DNA of 43,391 nt from Cloacimonetes bacterium UBA3541 (GCA_002376725.1 DFOM01000013.1:1-43391), one strand, 5' to 3'; shown: positions 27,371 through 37,098, numbered from the stretch's first letter. Notes: generated from the letters alone by a model not told the origin. Numbers and translations are program-made.

Positions 27371-27458
27371 TATTTTAACCTCTTATACAGAAGATTATTG
27401 CATCTCATTCCCACAAACACCCACTCAAACCTTTAAGTTAACTAATTCAGTGTAGTGG

Positions 27459-27504
27459 AAAAAAACAGAATCAATCCTGATAACCGAAGTTATCAGGATT
27501 GATT
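27459..27504 (-). terminator. Intrinsic terminator between acpP and fabF with UUCG tetraloop
   Basis: On the minus strand a perfect 16-bp stem (arms 27504-27489 and 27484-27469) closes over a C(UUCG)G tetraloop, and seven T residues (27465-27459) follow three bases after the stem. It lies just after the acpP stop codon. Confidence 0.9.
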
Positions 27505-27515
27505 TTCAGTTGAGG

Positions 27516-27752
27516 TTAAGAAGCCAATTTCTCCTTAATATAATCAATTGCTTGTCCTACAGTCTGAAGTTTGTCTTGATCTTCCAGAGGAATAGTAATC
27601 TGGAAGGCATCTTCAAATGCCATAACAAGTTCAACTGTATCCAGTGAATCGGCACGTAGGTCTTCAATAAAGTTAGCTGAAGGAACAATCTCCGATTCTT
27701 CAACATTCAGCTTTTCCATTATGATCTGTTTAACTTTGGCTTCAATATCCAT
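27516..27752 (-). CDS. acpP: Acyl carrier protein
   Basis: This is a 78-residue acidic four-helix carrier protein. The phosphopantetheine attachment serine is S36 in the motif ADSLDTVELVMAFED. It carries growing acyl chains for the Fab enzymes and PlsX. AGGAGG stands upstream of the ATG (revcomp of CCTCCT at about 27757-27762). A terminator follows immediately, which would allow far more acpP transcript than fabF. Confidence 0.98.
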   Translation of the reverse strand: MDIEAKVKQIIMEKLNVEESEIVPSANFIEDLRADSLDTVELVMAFEDAFQITIPLEDQDKLQTVGQAIDYIKEKLAS

Positions 27753-27806
27753 TTTTCCTCCTCTTATTTTCGTGTTATCTTACTTAGGGTAATAATCAAT
27801 TTTATA

Positions 27807-28559
27807 TCAATGCATAACCAGTCCACCGTCTACAGCAATGGTCTGACCTGTTATATATGAACTATCTTCAGAAGCTAAAAATAGACAAAGCTTAGCTACA
27901 TCATCTGGTTTACCCATTTTCTGTAAAGGGATTGCTTTAGCATAGCCTTCCACAACAGATTCTGGTAGCTTTGCTGTCATCTCGGTCTCTATAAAACCTG
28001 GTGCAACAGCATTTACTCTAATATTTCTGGAAGCAAACTCTTTAGCACAGCTCTTAGTAAAGGCTATAATACCACCCTTGGAAGCAGCATAATTAGCCTG
28101 TCCAGCATTTCCCATAATTCCAATCACACTGGCAATATTAATGATAGATCCGGCTCTTGCTCTCATCATATATTTAAACACTTTCTGAGTACAGATAAAT
28201 GTCCCCGTCAGATTAATTTCCAGCACCATTCTCCATTCTTCTTCTCTCATCCGTAAAAGTAAATTATCGCGGGTGATTCCTGCATTATTGACCAGACAAT
28301 CTATTTTTCCTCTTTCCTCTATGATAGATGAAAAGACATCATCCATTTGAGAAGAATTAGTAACATCACCTACATAACCAGAAGCTGTGTAACCCTTATC
28401 TTTAAGTTTACCCACAGCTATATCTACTACCTCTTGATTAAGGTCTATAATTACTGGATGAGCACCTTGAGCGGCAAAGGCTTCAGCTATAGCAAAACCT
28501 ATGCCTCTAGCTGCACCTGTTATTACTACGGTCATATTATTAAAATCGTATTTAATCAA
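27807..28559 (-). CDS. fabG: 3-oxoacyl-[acyl-carrier-protein] reductase (FabG)
   Basis: This 250-residue short-chain dehydrogenase has the nucleotide-binding motif TGAARGIG at 14-21, NNAG at 91-94, and catalytic N116, S144, Y157 and K161. It reduces 3-ketoacyl-ACP with NADPH in the fatty acid cycle. It lies between fabD and acpP in the standard order and is separated from fabD by 12 bp. Confidence 0.96.
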   Translation of the reverse strand: MIKYDFNNMTVVITGAARGIGFAIAEAFAAQGAHPVIIDLNQEVVDIAVGKLKDKGYTASGYVGDVTNSSQMDDVFSSIIEERGKIDCLVNNAGITRDNLLLRMREEEWRMVLEINLTGTFICTQKVFKYMMRARAGSIINIASVIGIMGNAGQANYAASKGGIIAFTKSCAKEFASRNIRVNAVAPGFIETEMTAKLPESVVEGYAKAIPLQKMGKPDDVAKLCLFLASEDSSYITGQTIAVDGGLVMH

Positions 28560-28571
28560 ATTTAAAACTCC

Positions 28572-29507
28572 TTATTCTTTAAAAGCAGCATCAATTGTTT
28601 TCCAATCATCTATTTTTTCCATATTAAAAACTTGAACATCTCTGTCAATATTCTTTATCATACCACTCAATACTTTCTGAGGACCAAATTCAATAAAATG
28701 CCTCACTCCATCTTGAATCATTCTTCTTACACAATCCACCCATAACACAGGAGAAATGACTTGTTTTGCCAACTTTTCTTTGCTTATTTTCCCAGAAGTA
28801 TTTGGTAAAGCATCAACATTAGAGATAAGGGGAATAGTAGTGTCACGAAACTGAATGTTTTCCATCTCTTGTGCTAACCATAAACTGGCATTATGAACAA
28901 GAGGGGTATGAAAAGGACCTCCTACAACTAGAGGAATCACTCTTTTGGCACCTTTGGCTTTTGCCAATTCACTAGCTTTTGCCACTCCCGACTCTGTCCC
29001 GGAAATAACTGTCTGAGTTGGTGTATTAAAATTTACCGCTCTGACCAGTCCTTCTTTTTCTGCTTCTTCACATATTTCTATCACTATCTGAGGTTCTAAT
29101 CCCATTACTGCTGCCATTGCAAAAGGCTTACTTTCATTAGCTTTGATCATAAACTCCCCTCGTTTATGCACTAAATGCATAGCATCACTCCAAGAAAGAG
29201 TTCCGTTAGCCACCAAAGCAGTAATTTCGCCTAGTGAATGTCCTGCCACATAATCTGGGCGAACAAGTGAATGTTCTTCAAAACATTTCAATGCACAGAT
29301 ACTATGAAATAATATAGCTGGTTGCGTGTAACGAGTTTCTTTTAATAAATCTTCTGGACCTTCTGCCATTATTTGTCTTAGATGAGTTTTATGTCTTTCA
29401 TCAAATTCATCTAGTATGGCAGCATATTCTGGATAAGCAGAGATAAAATCCTGTGCCATTCCTACATATTGTGCGCCTTGTCCCGGGAAAATAAAAGCAG
29501 TCTTCAT
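28572..29507 (-). CDS. fabD: Malonyl-CoA:ACP transacylase (FabD)
   Basis: This 311-residue acyltransferase has FPGQGAQYVGM (7-17), the catalytic serine S91 in GHSLGE, and the later GGPFHTPLV motif with the partner His. It loads malonyl groups from CoA onto ACP. Nine bases separate it from fabH. Confidence 0.97.
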   Translation of the reverse strand: MKTAFIFPGQGAQYVGMAQDFISAYPEYAAILDEFDERHKTHLRQIMAEGPEDLLKETRYTQPAILFHSICALKCFEEHSLVRPDYVAGHSLGEITALVANGTLSWSDAMHLVHKRGEFMIKANESKPFAMAAVMGLEPQIVIEICEEAEKEGLVRAVNFNTPTQTVISGTESGVAKASELAKAKGAKRVIPLVVGGPFHTPLVHNASLWLAQEMENIQFRDTTIPLISNVDALPNTSGKISKEKLAKQVISPVLWVDCVRRMIQDGVRHFIEFGPQKVLSGMIKNIDRDVQVFNMEKIDDWKTIDAAFKE

Positions 29508-29516
29508 ATATACACC

Positions 29517-30509
29517 TCAAAATCTTGCTAAAATAGCACCCCAGGTTAGTCCAGCACCAAAGGAAGTTAAAATAACTAGATCACCACGACGTATCTTTTT
29601 TTCCTGAATTGCTTCATCAAGAGCGATAGGTATAGTAGCTGAGGAGGTATTTGCATATTTTTCAATGTTTACTATAACCTTATTCATAGGAAAATGCAAT
29701 TTATCAGCTAAACTTTCTATGATACGAATATTAGCTTGATGTGGAACAATCCAATCAATATCTTTTGCTTCCAATTTATTGCGACGCAATAGCTCATCTG
29801 TAGCAGCATACATAGAACGAATAGCATTTTTGAATATGCGATTGCCTTCCATATAAACTGTGTGTAGATTCTTTTCTACGGTTTCAGGACTAGCAGGCAT
29901 TCTGGAACCTCCTGCAGGTTGATATAAAAGGTCACTCTGGCTTCCATCTGCATATATAACAGAATCAATAATACGCGAAATATCATTTCTCTCTGTGCGA
30001 GATATTATGGTTGCTCCTGCTCCATCACCAAAAAGAACACAGGTACCACGATCTTTGAAATTAAGCGTCTTGCTTAAAACTTCCACCCCAACTAACAAAA
30101 TATTCTTCTTTGTCCCATTTTCTATATAATTCTTTGCTACATCAACAGAATAAAGGAATCCGGTGCAACCTGCAGAGAGGTCAAAACAAGGGATATTTTT
30201 CATTCCTAATTTCTTCTGAATAATACAAGCAGTGGAAGGATAGGCATGATCGCCAGTTACCGTTCCCACTATAATCATATCTATGTCTCTATATTTCAAT
30301 GGCGACGCTTCCAATGCTCTTTGAGCGGCAAGATAGGCTAAATCACTAGCAGCTTCTTCCGGTTCTGCATAGTGACGTTCCATCATTCCAGTGCGAGTAC
30401 GAATCCATTCATCGGATGTATCTACTATCTTTTCTAAATCAAAATTAGTCATTACTCTTTTCGGGACATAGCTGCCAAATGAAGTGAATTTTGAATTATA
30501 AATAGGCAT
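29517..30509 (-). CDS. fabH: 3-oxoacyl-[acyl-carrier-protein] synthase III (FabH)
   Basis: This 330-residue thiolase-fold enzyme starts fatty acid synthesis from acyl-CoA and malonyl-ACP. The triad is C115 (DLSAGCTGFLY), H257 (VPHQANIRI) and N287 (YANTSSATIP). It lies six bases after plsX in the operon. Confidence 0.97.
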   Translation of the reverse strand: MPIYNSKFTSFGSYVPKRVMTNFDLEKIVDTSDEWIRTRTGMMERHYAEPEEAASDLAYLAAQRALEASPLKYRDIDMIIVGTVTGDHAYPSTACIIQKKLGMKNIPCFDLSAGCTGFLYSVDVAKNYIENGTKKNILLVGVEVLSKTLNFKDRGTCVLFGDGAGATIISRTERNDISRIIDSVIYADGSQSDLLYQPAGGSRMPASPETVEKNLHTVYMEGNRIFKNAIRSMYAATDELLRRNKLEAKDIDWIVPHQANIRIIESLADKLHFPMNKVIVNIEKYANTSSATIPIALDEAIQEKKIRRGDLVILTSFGAGLTWGAILARF

Positions 30510-30515
30510 AATTCT

Positions 30516-31514
30516 TTACCTCTCTCTAAAATAATCCTTGCTGTGTTTAACAAATCCAGATTGGACTGTCTTTACGGCAAAACGAATAGCATTTTTTATT
30601 GCTTTAGCATCACTACTGCCGTGACATACTATACTTGTGCCATTTAGACCCAAAAGCAAAGCGCCACCAAATTCAGTATGATCAAGTTTCCTCTTTAAAA
30701 AGCCATATGCGGGAAAAGATAAAATTGCTCCTATCTTGGCTATCCAATCCTTCTCAAGTTGTTCTTTTAACATATCAAAAACCGCTCTAACCACACCTTC
30801 TATTGTTTTTAACACTACATTACCCACAAAACCATCGCATACAATAACATCAAATTTACCGCTGAGTATCTCTTTTCCTTCTATATTACCAATAAAGTTG
30901 ATGTCCTTTGCTGAACTTAATAGTTCATAGGCTTCACGAGTAAGTAAATTACCTTTACTGCTTTCTTCTCCAATATTTAAAAGCCCTACTTTGGGATTTG
31001 GTTTATGATAACAATAGGTAAAATAAATACTACCCAGTTGAGCAAATTGCAATAGATTTTCAGCATCACAATCAACATTAGCACCCATATCTAGCAGAAT
31101 GGCTGGTTGTTCAATGGTGGTGGGAAGAGCAGCAGCAATAGCAGGACGAGAAACTCCCTTGATTCTACCATAGGCAAGTAAAGAAGCAGACATAAAAGCT
31201 CCTGAATTACCGGCACTTAAAGCGGCATCTGCTTCTCCATTTTTATGTAATTCTACAGTCTTCACCATTGAAGAATTTTTCTTTATTCTAACTGCCTCAG
31301 CTGCTTGATCATTCATCTCAATTCTTTCACTCGCATGACATATTCTGATTCTACTATGGTCATAATAATACTTATCCAGTTCCGATTGTAGAATATGTTC
31401 ATCACCTACCAGAATTATCTCATTGCAGAGGTCTTCTTTAATTGCTTGGATGGAGCCTTCCACCTCAGGATATGGTGCTTTATCTGTGCCAAAAGCATCA
31501 ACTGCTATGCGCAC
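30516..31514 (-). CDS. plsX: Phosphate acyltransferase PlsX
   Basis: This 332-residue protein opens with RIAVDAFGTDKAPYPEVEG, has the ALSAGNSGAFMSASLL motif and ALLLGLNGTSIVCHG near the end. PlsX makes acyl-phosphate from acyl-ACP for phospholipid synthesis. The start is a GTG at 31514, one base after the rpmF stop; its ribosome site AAGGAG lies within the last rpmF codons, so translation is coupled. Confidence 0.96.
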   Translation of the reverse strand: MRIAVDAFGTDKAPYPEVEGSIQAIKEDLCNEIILVGDEHILQSELDKYYYDHSRIRICHASERIEMNDQAAEAVRIKKNSSMVKTVELHKNGEADAALSAGNSGAFMSASLLAYGRIKGVSRPAIAAALPTTIEQPAILLDMGANVDCDAENLLQFAQLGSIYFTYCYHKPNPKVGLLNIGEESSKGNLLTREAYELLSSAKDINFIGNIEGKEILSGKFDVIVCDGFVGNVVLKTIEGVVRAVFDMLKEQLEKDWIAKIGAILSFPAYGFLKRKLDHTEFGGALLLGLNGTSIVCHGSSDAKAIKNAIRFAVKTVQSGFVKHSKDYFRER

Positions 31515-31515
31515 A

Positions 31516-31695
31516 TTACTCCTTAATGGCTTTTATCTGCCTGCCATTGTAAGTTCCACATTTATCACAAAGATGATGAGGACGAATCGGTTCACCACAT
31601 TTTGCACAGGTGACTACTGTTGGTTCAGTCAATACCTTATGTGTTCTACGTTTATTTCGCCGTGCTTTAGAAGTTTTTCTCTTTGGAACTGCCAT
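31516..31695 (-). CDS. rpmF: 50S ribosomal protein L32
   Basis: This 59-residue gene on the minus strand encodes MAVPKRKTSKARRNKRRTH at the N-terminus, the classic L32 opening. It keeps the four zinc-binding cysteines (C30, C33, C43, C46) of the C+ type of L32. AAGGAG lies upstream of the ATG. rpmF-plsX-fabH is the standard order; the DUF177/YceD gene often found before rpmF is absent here. Confidence 0.96.
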   Translation of the reverse strand: MAVPKRKTSKARRNKRRTHKVLTEPTVVTCAKCGEPIRPHHLCDKCGTYNGRQIKAIKE

Positions 31696-32048
31696 TGGTT
31701 CTCCTTACTTAAAAATCCCCTAAAGGGGGGTTAATCTGAGAAAAAAGAACAAAATATCCTTTTCCCACTTTATTTTGTATAATTATGCGCTCGTATATAA
31801 CTAAATATGTTTAGTTAAACCTTAATTTAACTCTTTAAATTTTTGTCAATTAAAATGGCTATCTTTAATTCTTTATGCTATTAACAGAATACTATTTTTT
31901 AAATTTATTATTCCTCCCAAATCAATCAACATATCTTTGAACTTTTTTCTCTGGATATCTTTTTCTAAATGCTTATGTTTATATATAAATTGATACTCTT
32001 TATAGTGTTATTTAACATATTGTTGTGTGCATTATAGTAATAACTAAC
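31696..32048 (-). promoter_or_regulatory. Upstream region of the rpmF-fab operon
   Basis: No gene. At 31799-31816 a perfect inverted repeat AACTAAA-TATG-TTTAGTT could be an operator. A small CCCC/GGGG hairpin followed by ATTTTT in minus orientation lies at 31730-31711, just before the rpmF ribosome site. A promoter with TTATAC-like -10 around 31777 is possible but weak. Confidence 0.4.
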
Positions 32049-33425
32049 CTAATCATATAAATGTTTTCTAGTCCCACTAAAATAAACTCTTTCTTTAATA
32101 AATAAAAGGGGAATTATGCTCAACCACCTTAGTATCCCACCAATTCCAAAAACTACCTGCTCCGGTTCTAATAATCTATGAGCTAATTGTTTGGGTTTTG
32201 GAAAGAACACTCCAGTCAAGAGAGTGGAACACATCATAGCCATACCTCCTAAAGCTCCATAAATAGCGCTATAGGTCTGTTCCTTACCTTTTCCAGCAAT
32301 AGCTAAGGAAAAATTGGTAGTAGCAACAGCGTTTCCTGCCCACATAAATCCAGAGCTAAGTGCTTCAAACCATAATAAAGAATAGTTTTGTGGTGTAACA
32401 AATAACCAGAGCATAGGATTAAAACCGCCCAAGGCTACACAAATGCTCATTGCTGTCTTATTGCCATATTGATCTATAAATTTTCCCCAGAAGGAATAAG
32501 CTAATAAGGAAGAAACAATACTGAGGGTATTATAAATCTGCAATTGAATCATACTCATTTGTAGCTTTTTCAGCATAAAAGGTCCCCAAAAAGCGCTGCC
32601 TACACCAGTTGCTAACATCCACCATATACCGAATAATAATAAGCTGCGAAAATTTTTGTTTCTAAAAGCTTCAGAAAACTTTTCTCGCAAAGCCCAATCG
32701 GATTGAACGCGGTATCTTCTATCTGGTTGCTTACTTAGAATAAAAAGACCAATAATACCTAAAACGGTAGCTATAATAAAAACTAAAATAAGGAATAGAG
32801 GCTGATTTTGAGGATTAAAAATAACACCAGGATTATGAAAAAATCGGGATAGAAAACTTCCACCCTTTTCAAATAAATCTGTGCAATATCCAAAAAAATA
32901 TCCCGCTATTAATCCAGCAAAAGCTAATATCTGATTTCTGCGTGCAAAAAAGCGACCTCTAATATTAGCTGGGATTAAATCGCTGACCCAGGCTATCCAT
33001 ATATTTCCACCAATGGCTTGTAGTCCTGCACTTACAAAGAGTAATCCTAGAAGATATATGATTCCTATCCTTTTATCAGAAAAAAACCAGGCTGCTCCTA
33101 TAAAAAAACTTAGAAATCTACCTATTCCTGTAACCCAGATACAGACCTTTTTTCTTTTCTTCAATCTATGTGTTAATGCCACACCTAAAGGCTGAAACAC
33201 CGCCGAAACCTGCCCTAAAGAACTAAGTATACTAAATTGCATTGGAGTAGCACCTAAAAGTACCATAAATTTAGTGATAAAACTGCTTCCTATATTAGCA
33301 AGGTTTCCATAAATCTGAGCAAAAATACCTTCTCTAATGGATACGCGATAAGTGCGTGAAATCAAGAACTTCTTTTGCTTCAACAACTTCTGTTTTTTTA
33401 CGATTTTTTTCTTCTTTCTTGCCAA
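32049..33425 (-). CDS. Major facilitator superfamily transporter
   Basis: This 458-residue membrane protein has about twelve hydrophobic segments and a basic N-terminal tail (ARKKKKIVKKQKLLKQKKF). A loop after segment 2 (LTHRLKKRKKV) and ANIRGRFFARRNQI after segment 4 resemble the basic loops of MFS proteins. The start is a TTG with AAAGGG eight bases upstream; no suitable ATG exists near the N-terminus. The substrate cannot be read from the sequence. It stands alone, downstream of hydF on the same strand but 430 bp away. Confidence 0.88.
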   Translation of the reverse strand: MARKKKKIVKKQKLLKQKKFLISRTYRVSIREGIFAQIYGNLANIGSSFITKFMVLLGATPMQFSILSSLGQVSAVFQPLGVALTHRLKKRKKVCIWVTGIGRFLSFFIGAAWFFSDKRIGIIYLLGLLFVSAGLQAIGGNIWIAWVSDLIPANIRGRFFARRNQILAFAGLIAGYFFGYCTDLFEKGGSFLSRFFHNPGVIFNPQNQPLFLILVFIIATVLGIIGLFILSKQPDRRYRVQSDWALREKFSEAFRNKNFRSLLLFGIWWMLATGVGSAFWGPFMLKKLQMSMIQLQIYNTLSIVSSLLAYSFWGKFIDQYGNKTAMSICVALGGFNPMLWLFVTPQNYSLLWFEALSSGFMWAGNAVATTNFSLAIAGKGKEQTYSAIYGALGGMAMMCSTLLTGVFFPKPKQLAHRLLEPEQVVFGIGGILRWLSIIPLLFIKERVYFSGTRKHLYD

Positions 33426-33856
33426 GATTTATTCCCTTTATCTCTTTTTAAATTAACCTCTTATCTCCCGTTTTGTATTTGTAAATCTATCCTTTTTGTC
33501 TGATATATTAATTTTGAATTGAAGAAAAGCACACATTTATTTGCCGTTTGCTCAGAACAAATGATAAATTATCCCTTATTTTGTAGAAGAGCAGCGAAAT
33601 TTGAATTAACACTATTGAAGCCAGTTTGTTTTACTTTGCAAAGTTGTATGTTATACCTATCTGACTATATGTATCGTTTTATAAAAGCCTTTTTTACACT
33701 ATGATTATCTCTTACTTATTCCCTGGTATCATGCGTTTATCACGCGTTTAATAAATAACGCTTGATAAAGATGTGATTAACGCTTGACTCCTTCCATTGT
33801 TAAAGAAGCTGCTCCCCAAGATTGGAAGATAATATATTGTAAAATAAGAAGGTTAA
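33426..33856. other. Intergenic region with clustered GCGTT/AACGC motifs
   Basis: No gene is recognised. Between 33733 and 33787 GCGTTTA occurs twice (33733 and 33744) and AACGCTTGA twice (33757 and 33779), the second pair in inverted orientation relative to the first. Spacings are 11, 13 and 22 bp. This may be a protein binding-site cluster or part of the end of the hydF transcript. Confidence 0.35.
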
Positions 33857-35068
33857 TTATGTTTTGAACGGAATTTTTAGAGGGGCTATGGTGCGCTCAA
33901 AATATCCGTGCAATTTGGATATAACGAGTCCATAATTGGTTATAGGAACACCTCTTCGTTCTGCTTCCCTAATCCTATTATTCATCTCTTTTTGATTGAG
34001 CATACAGGCTCCACAATGGATAATGAGTGCATAATCTTCCAGGTTCTCAGGGAAATCGCTTCCGGCAGAAATATCAAAGCTCAAATCTTTATGAATATAG
34101 TTTTTTAGCCAGTTAGGAATTTTCACTCTACCGATATCATCTTTTTGAGGATGATGGGAACAAGCTTCCGCAATCAAAATCCGATCTCCATCTTTTAAAT
34201 CATCAATCTTCTGGCAACCTCTAACCAGTGTTTCCAGATCCCCTTTATATCTTGCAAAGAGAATAGAAAAAGTTGTTAAAGGAACTTGAGGAGGAAGTTC
34301 TGAGACTACCTTCTGAATAACTTGAGAATCAGTAATAACCAGGTCGGGTTCACTTTTTAAGGTAGCTAAAGCTTTTCCTAATTCAAATTCTCTAACCACC
34401 GTGATGACTGCTCCCCTATCCAGCAAATCTCGCAAAACCTGTACTTGAGGAAGAATTAACCTACCCTTCGGTGCAGAAGCATCTATAGGAGTGACCAGAA
34501 TAACTCTATCGCCAAGATGAACAATATCGCTGACCAATGGTCGCTCTTCTTTGAAATAGTGAGGAGCTAACTCAATGAGTTTTTCCTTGGCTAAAGCGAT
34601 ATTTTCCTTTGTTTTGGCTGAAACAGAAACCCAAGGCAAATTATTTTGTGGGCAAAATTCTATATTTTGGGGGTCGGGTTCTCTGAGGTCCGATTTATTG
34701 AAGATAACGAGAACAGGAAGTTTCATTCCCTGTAATTTTTGTAAAGCTTTCAATTCATTTTCTTGAAAAGGACTGCCATCATTAACAAAGATTGCCATAT
34801 CAGTCTTAAATAGCACCTTATATGCTGCTCTAATTCTCTTTTCTCCCAATTCTCCTATATCATCCAATCCCGCCGTGTCATAAAAAGTGACAGGACCCAA
34901 AGGAAAAAGTTCATAGCGTTTAGCTACTGGATCTGTCGTTGTTCCTGGAACTTCAGAAACAATCGCTATCTCCTGATCCGTTAAAGCATTTATAAGACTG
35001 GATTTGCCACAATTACGATTTCCCAGAAAGGTGATAACCAATCTTTCTCCACGAGGTGTACTGCTCAT
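33857..35068 (-). CDS. hydF: [FeFe]-hydrogenase H-cluster maturation GTPase HydF
   Basis: This 403-residue protein has an N-terminal GTPase domain (GNRNCGKSS at 16-24, DTAG at 64-67) and a C-terminal iron-sulfur domain with the HydF pattern CxH near 302-304 and HCxxC near 352-356. HydF is the scaffold on which the 2Fe subcluster is built by HydE and HydG before transfer to the hydrogenase. hydE, hydG and the hydrogenase are not in this window. It indicates hydrogen metabolism, probably fermentative H2 production. Confidence 0.96.
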   Translation of the reverse strand: MSSTPRGERLVITFLGNRNCGKSSLINALTDQEIAIVSEVPGTTTDPVAKRYELFPLGPVTFYDTAGLDDIGELGEKRIRAAYKVLFKTDMAIFVNDGSPFQENELKALQKLQGMKLPVLVIFNKSDLREPDPQNIEFCPQNNLPWVSVSAKTKENIALAKEKLIELAPHYFKEERPLVSDIVHLGDRVILVTPIDASAPKGRLILPQVQVLRDLLDRGAVITVVREFELGKALATLKSEPDLVITDSQVIQKVVSELPPQVPLTTFSILFARYKGDLETLVRGCQKIDDLKDGDRILIAEACSHHPQKDDIGRVKIPNWLKNYIHKDLSFDISAGSDFPENLEDYALIIHCGACMLNQKEMNNRIREAERRGVPITNYGLVISKLHGYFERTIAPLKIPFKT

Positions 35069-35258
35069 TTTTCTTTAATTTCCAATTAATTCTTTTTTGA
35101 ATATTAAAAATAAAAGCTGAGAATTGTCAAGACTCTGTTTTTTCTTCTGTTATAAATTTTTATTTGGCTATTCCACAGATTGTTGAACTTAATTATATTC
35201 TTTCACTTAATAAAAAAATAGGAATTAGATGTAAATATGAAAAATGCATAATAACTAT

Positions 35259-35286
35259 TTGACAATTTATTAAATATTTATATTAT
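35259..35286 (+). promoter_or_regulatory. Probable promoter of the split asparagine-synthase-like gene
   Basis: TTGACA (35259-35264) and TATTAT (35281-35286) with a 16-bp spacer lie upstream of an AAGGAG site and the ATG at 35322. The intact promoter and ribosome site argue that the gene was recently functional. Confidence 0.65.
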
Positions 35287-35321
35287 GAATAACTAATGAT
35301 TGTATTTAGAAAGGAGAATAG

Positions 35322-37098
35322 ATGCCAGGAATTAGTTTAGTTAATTCAAAACATTTAGTAAGCAAAGATTTTGAAGCAATTGAGGAATTTCAAACCAGGT
35401 TAAAGCAAACGCTACCTCATATTTTCTGTAATATACTTTACCGTAATGACAACATTATAATCCATAAGACTACATACAAAAACTATGAGTTTTATTATCG
35501 GCAAGCTGGGAACTGGTTAATAACCTTGGAAGGAATGCGAAGTAATATTGATTTTGAAGGTATAGCTAATTCTCTAAATCTGTTTAACTCAAGAAAGATT
35601 TCCGGAGAAGAAATTCAAGACTGGAGAGATAAAACTTTTAATCAATGAAACCGACTTTTTCTTTTTAGCCTGTAATCTGGAGACTGGGACCGTTGTTTTT
35701 GCCAATGATGATTTAGCCAGAATGCCGGTTTATCTTTTTCATCAAAAAGGTACTTTTATCATCAGTAGAGAATATCCCCTGGTTAAGAACTTGAATAAAG
35801 AATTAATTCCGGATCGGTTATTATTAGCTCTGTATTTGCTTTTAAAGTATATTCCTGGACAAGGTACTCCATATAAAGAAATAGACACTTTACCTAATAG
35901 CTCTATTGGAGTTTATTATCCCGAATCAGATAGTTTAACAGTGATTTCTGATACTTCCAGAAGAATGAACTTTGAAAGCTTTCACGGAGATAGAAAGAAA
36001 TTCTTAGCCAGTTTAAAGGATTGTTTTGTTTCTGCTACGGATGAGTGTTTAGGAGAAAGAAAGGGTCTTTTAGCCTTCTCTGGAGGCCATGATTCCCGTT
36101 GTGTTGCCGCAGCTTTAAAATTAATTCAAAAACCCTTTATCGCTGTTAGTTTTGTAAATGATGATCCTGGTTCAAAAAATGATAAGGAAAGGGCAGCACA
36201 ACTAGCTGAAATTTTAAATATAGAACATAAAGTGTTAACCCTATTACCTGAAGATGAAATTCATTATCAAGACCTTTATACTCTGAAAAATGGCTTAAAC
36301 TTTATGTATGTTGTATTTATGATAAATTTTCTTCAGGAACTTAGAACAGAATTTGATGATAATTATGTTTTCTTTACCGGAGATGGAGGTGATAGAATTA
36401 TGCAACCTCTATTTCCTCTACATTTGAAGCTCAATGAAGATAATATACTGCCCTATCTCTTATCAAAACAAGCTTTGTTTGATAAAGATTATGTTGCCCA
36501 TCTATTTGGTATAAATTCCACTGATATAGACAGCTATTTGATTAATCTTCTGAATAGCTATCCAGTTCCGGTCTGGACTAATAAATATCTATTTTTTGTA
36601 TTAGCAGAAAATGCAGGAAAATGGTCTTTTGAGGGAGAGGACAGAAATCGCTATTATTATCCATCTAAAACTCCATTCTATAATTTAGATTTTTATAAAT
36701 TAGCTTTATCTATTCCCTTAAACTGGAAAAACTATGGTGTCTGTTACTGGGAGTTTATGAAGGTATTGAATCCAGCTCTTTTAAAAGTACCTATTGCTGG
36801 AAATAAATTGAGACTTGATACTTGGAACTATTTACTTTTAAAGAAATGCAAATACTTCTTGAGTAATTTCTCTTATCCTATTAAATTAAAGAAATATATT
36901 GTAAGACCACAGCCTACTTCACCTTCTATTTTTAACTTTATTCAGCAAAAAATTGAGATACTGAGTAAAAATGATAGAATAAGAGAATTAATGCCTCATT
37001 TTAATAGCAATGATTTGAAGGCTAAAAATATATATTTGAACAAAATGCAATTATCTAATCTTTATACTGTGTTAACTATGATAGCAGAACAATGTTAG
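35322..37098 (+). pseudogene. Asparagine-synthase-like gene split by a one-base frameshift
   Basis: A first frame (35322-35648, 108 codons) opens MPGISLVNSKH and stops at TGA; the second (from 35722 onward in a continuing frame) carries the rest, with the PP-loop SGGHDSR about 253 residues into the joined protein. Between them the second frame is open through LINETDFFFLACNLETGTVV, which is the missing middle of the glutaminase-like domain. Removing one A from the AAAA run at 35631-35634 joins both into a single product of about 590 residues. The family start MCGI reads MPGI here, so the Cys2 nucleophile is a proline. The break may be a real mutation or an assembly error in the run. The second frame could start anew at ATG 35722 but would lack the N-domain. 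Confidence 0.8.
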
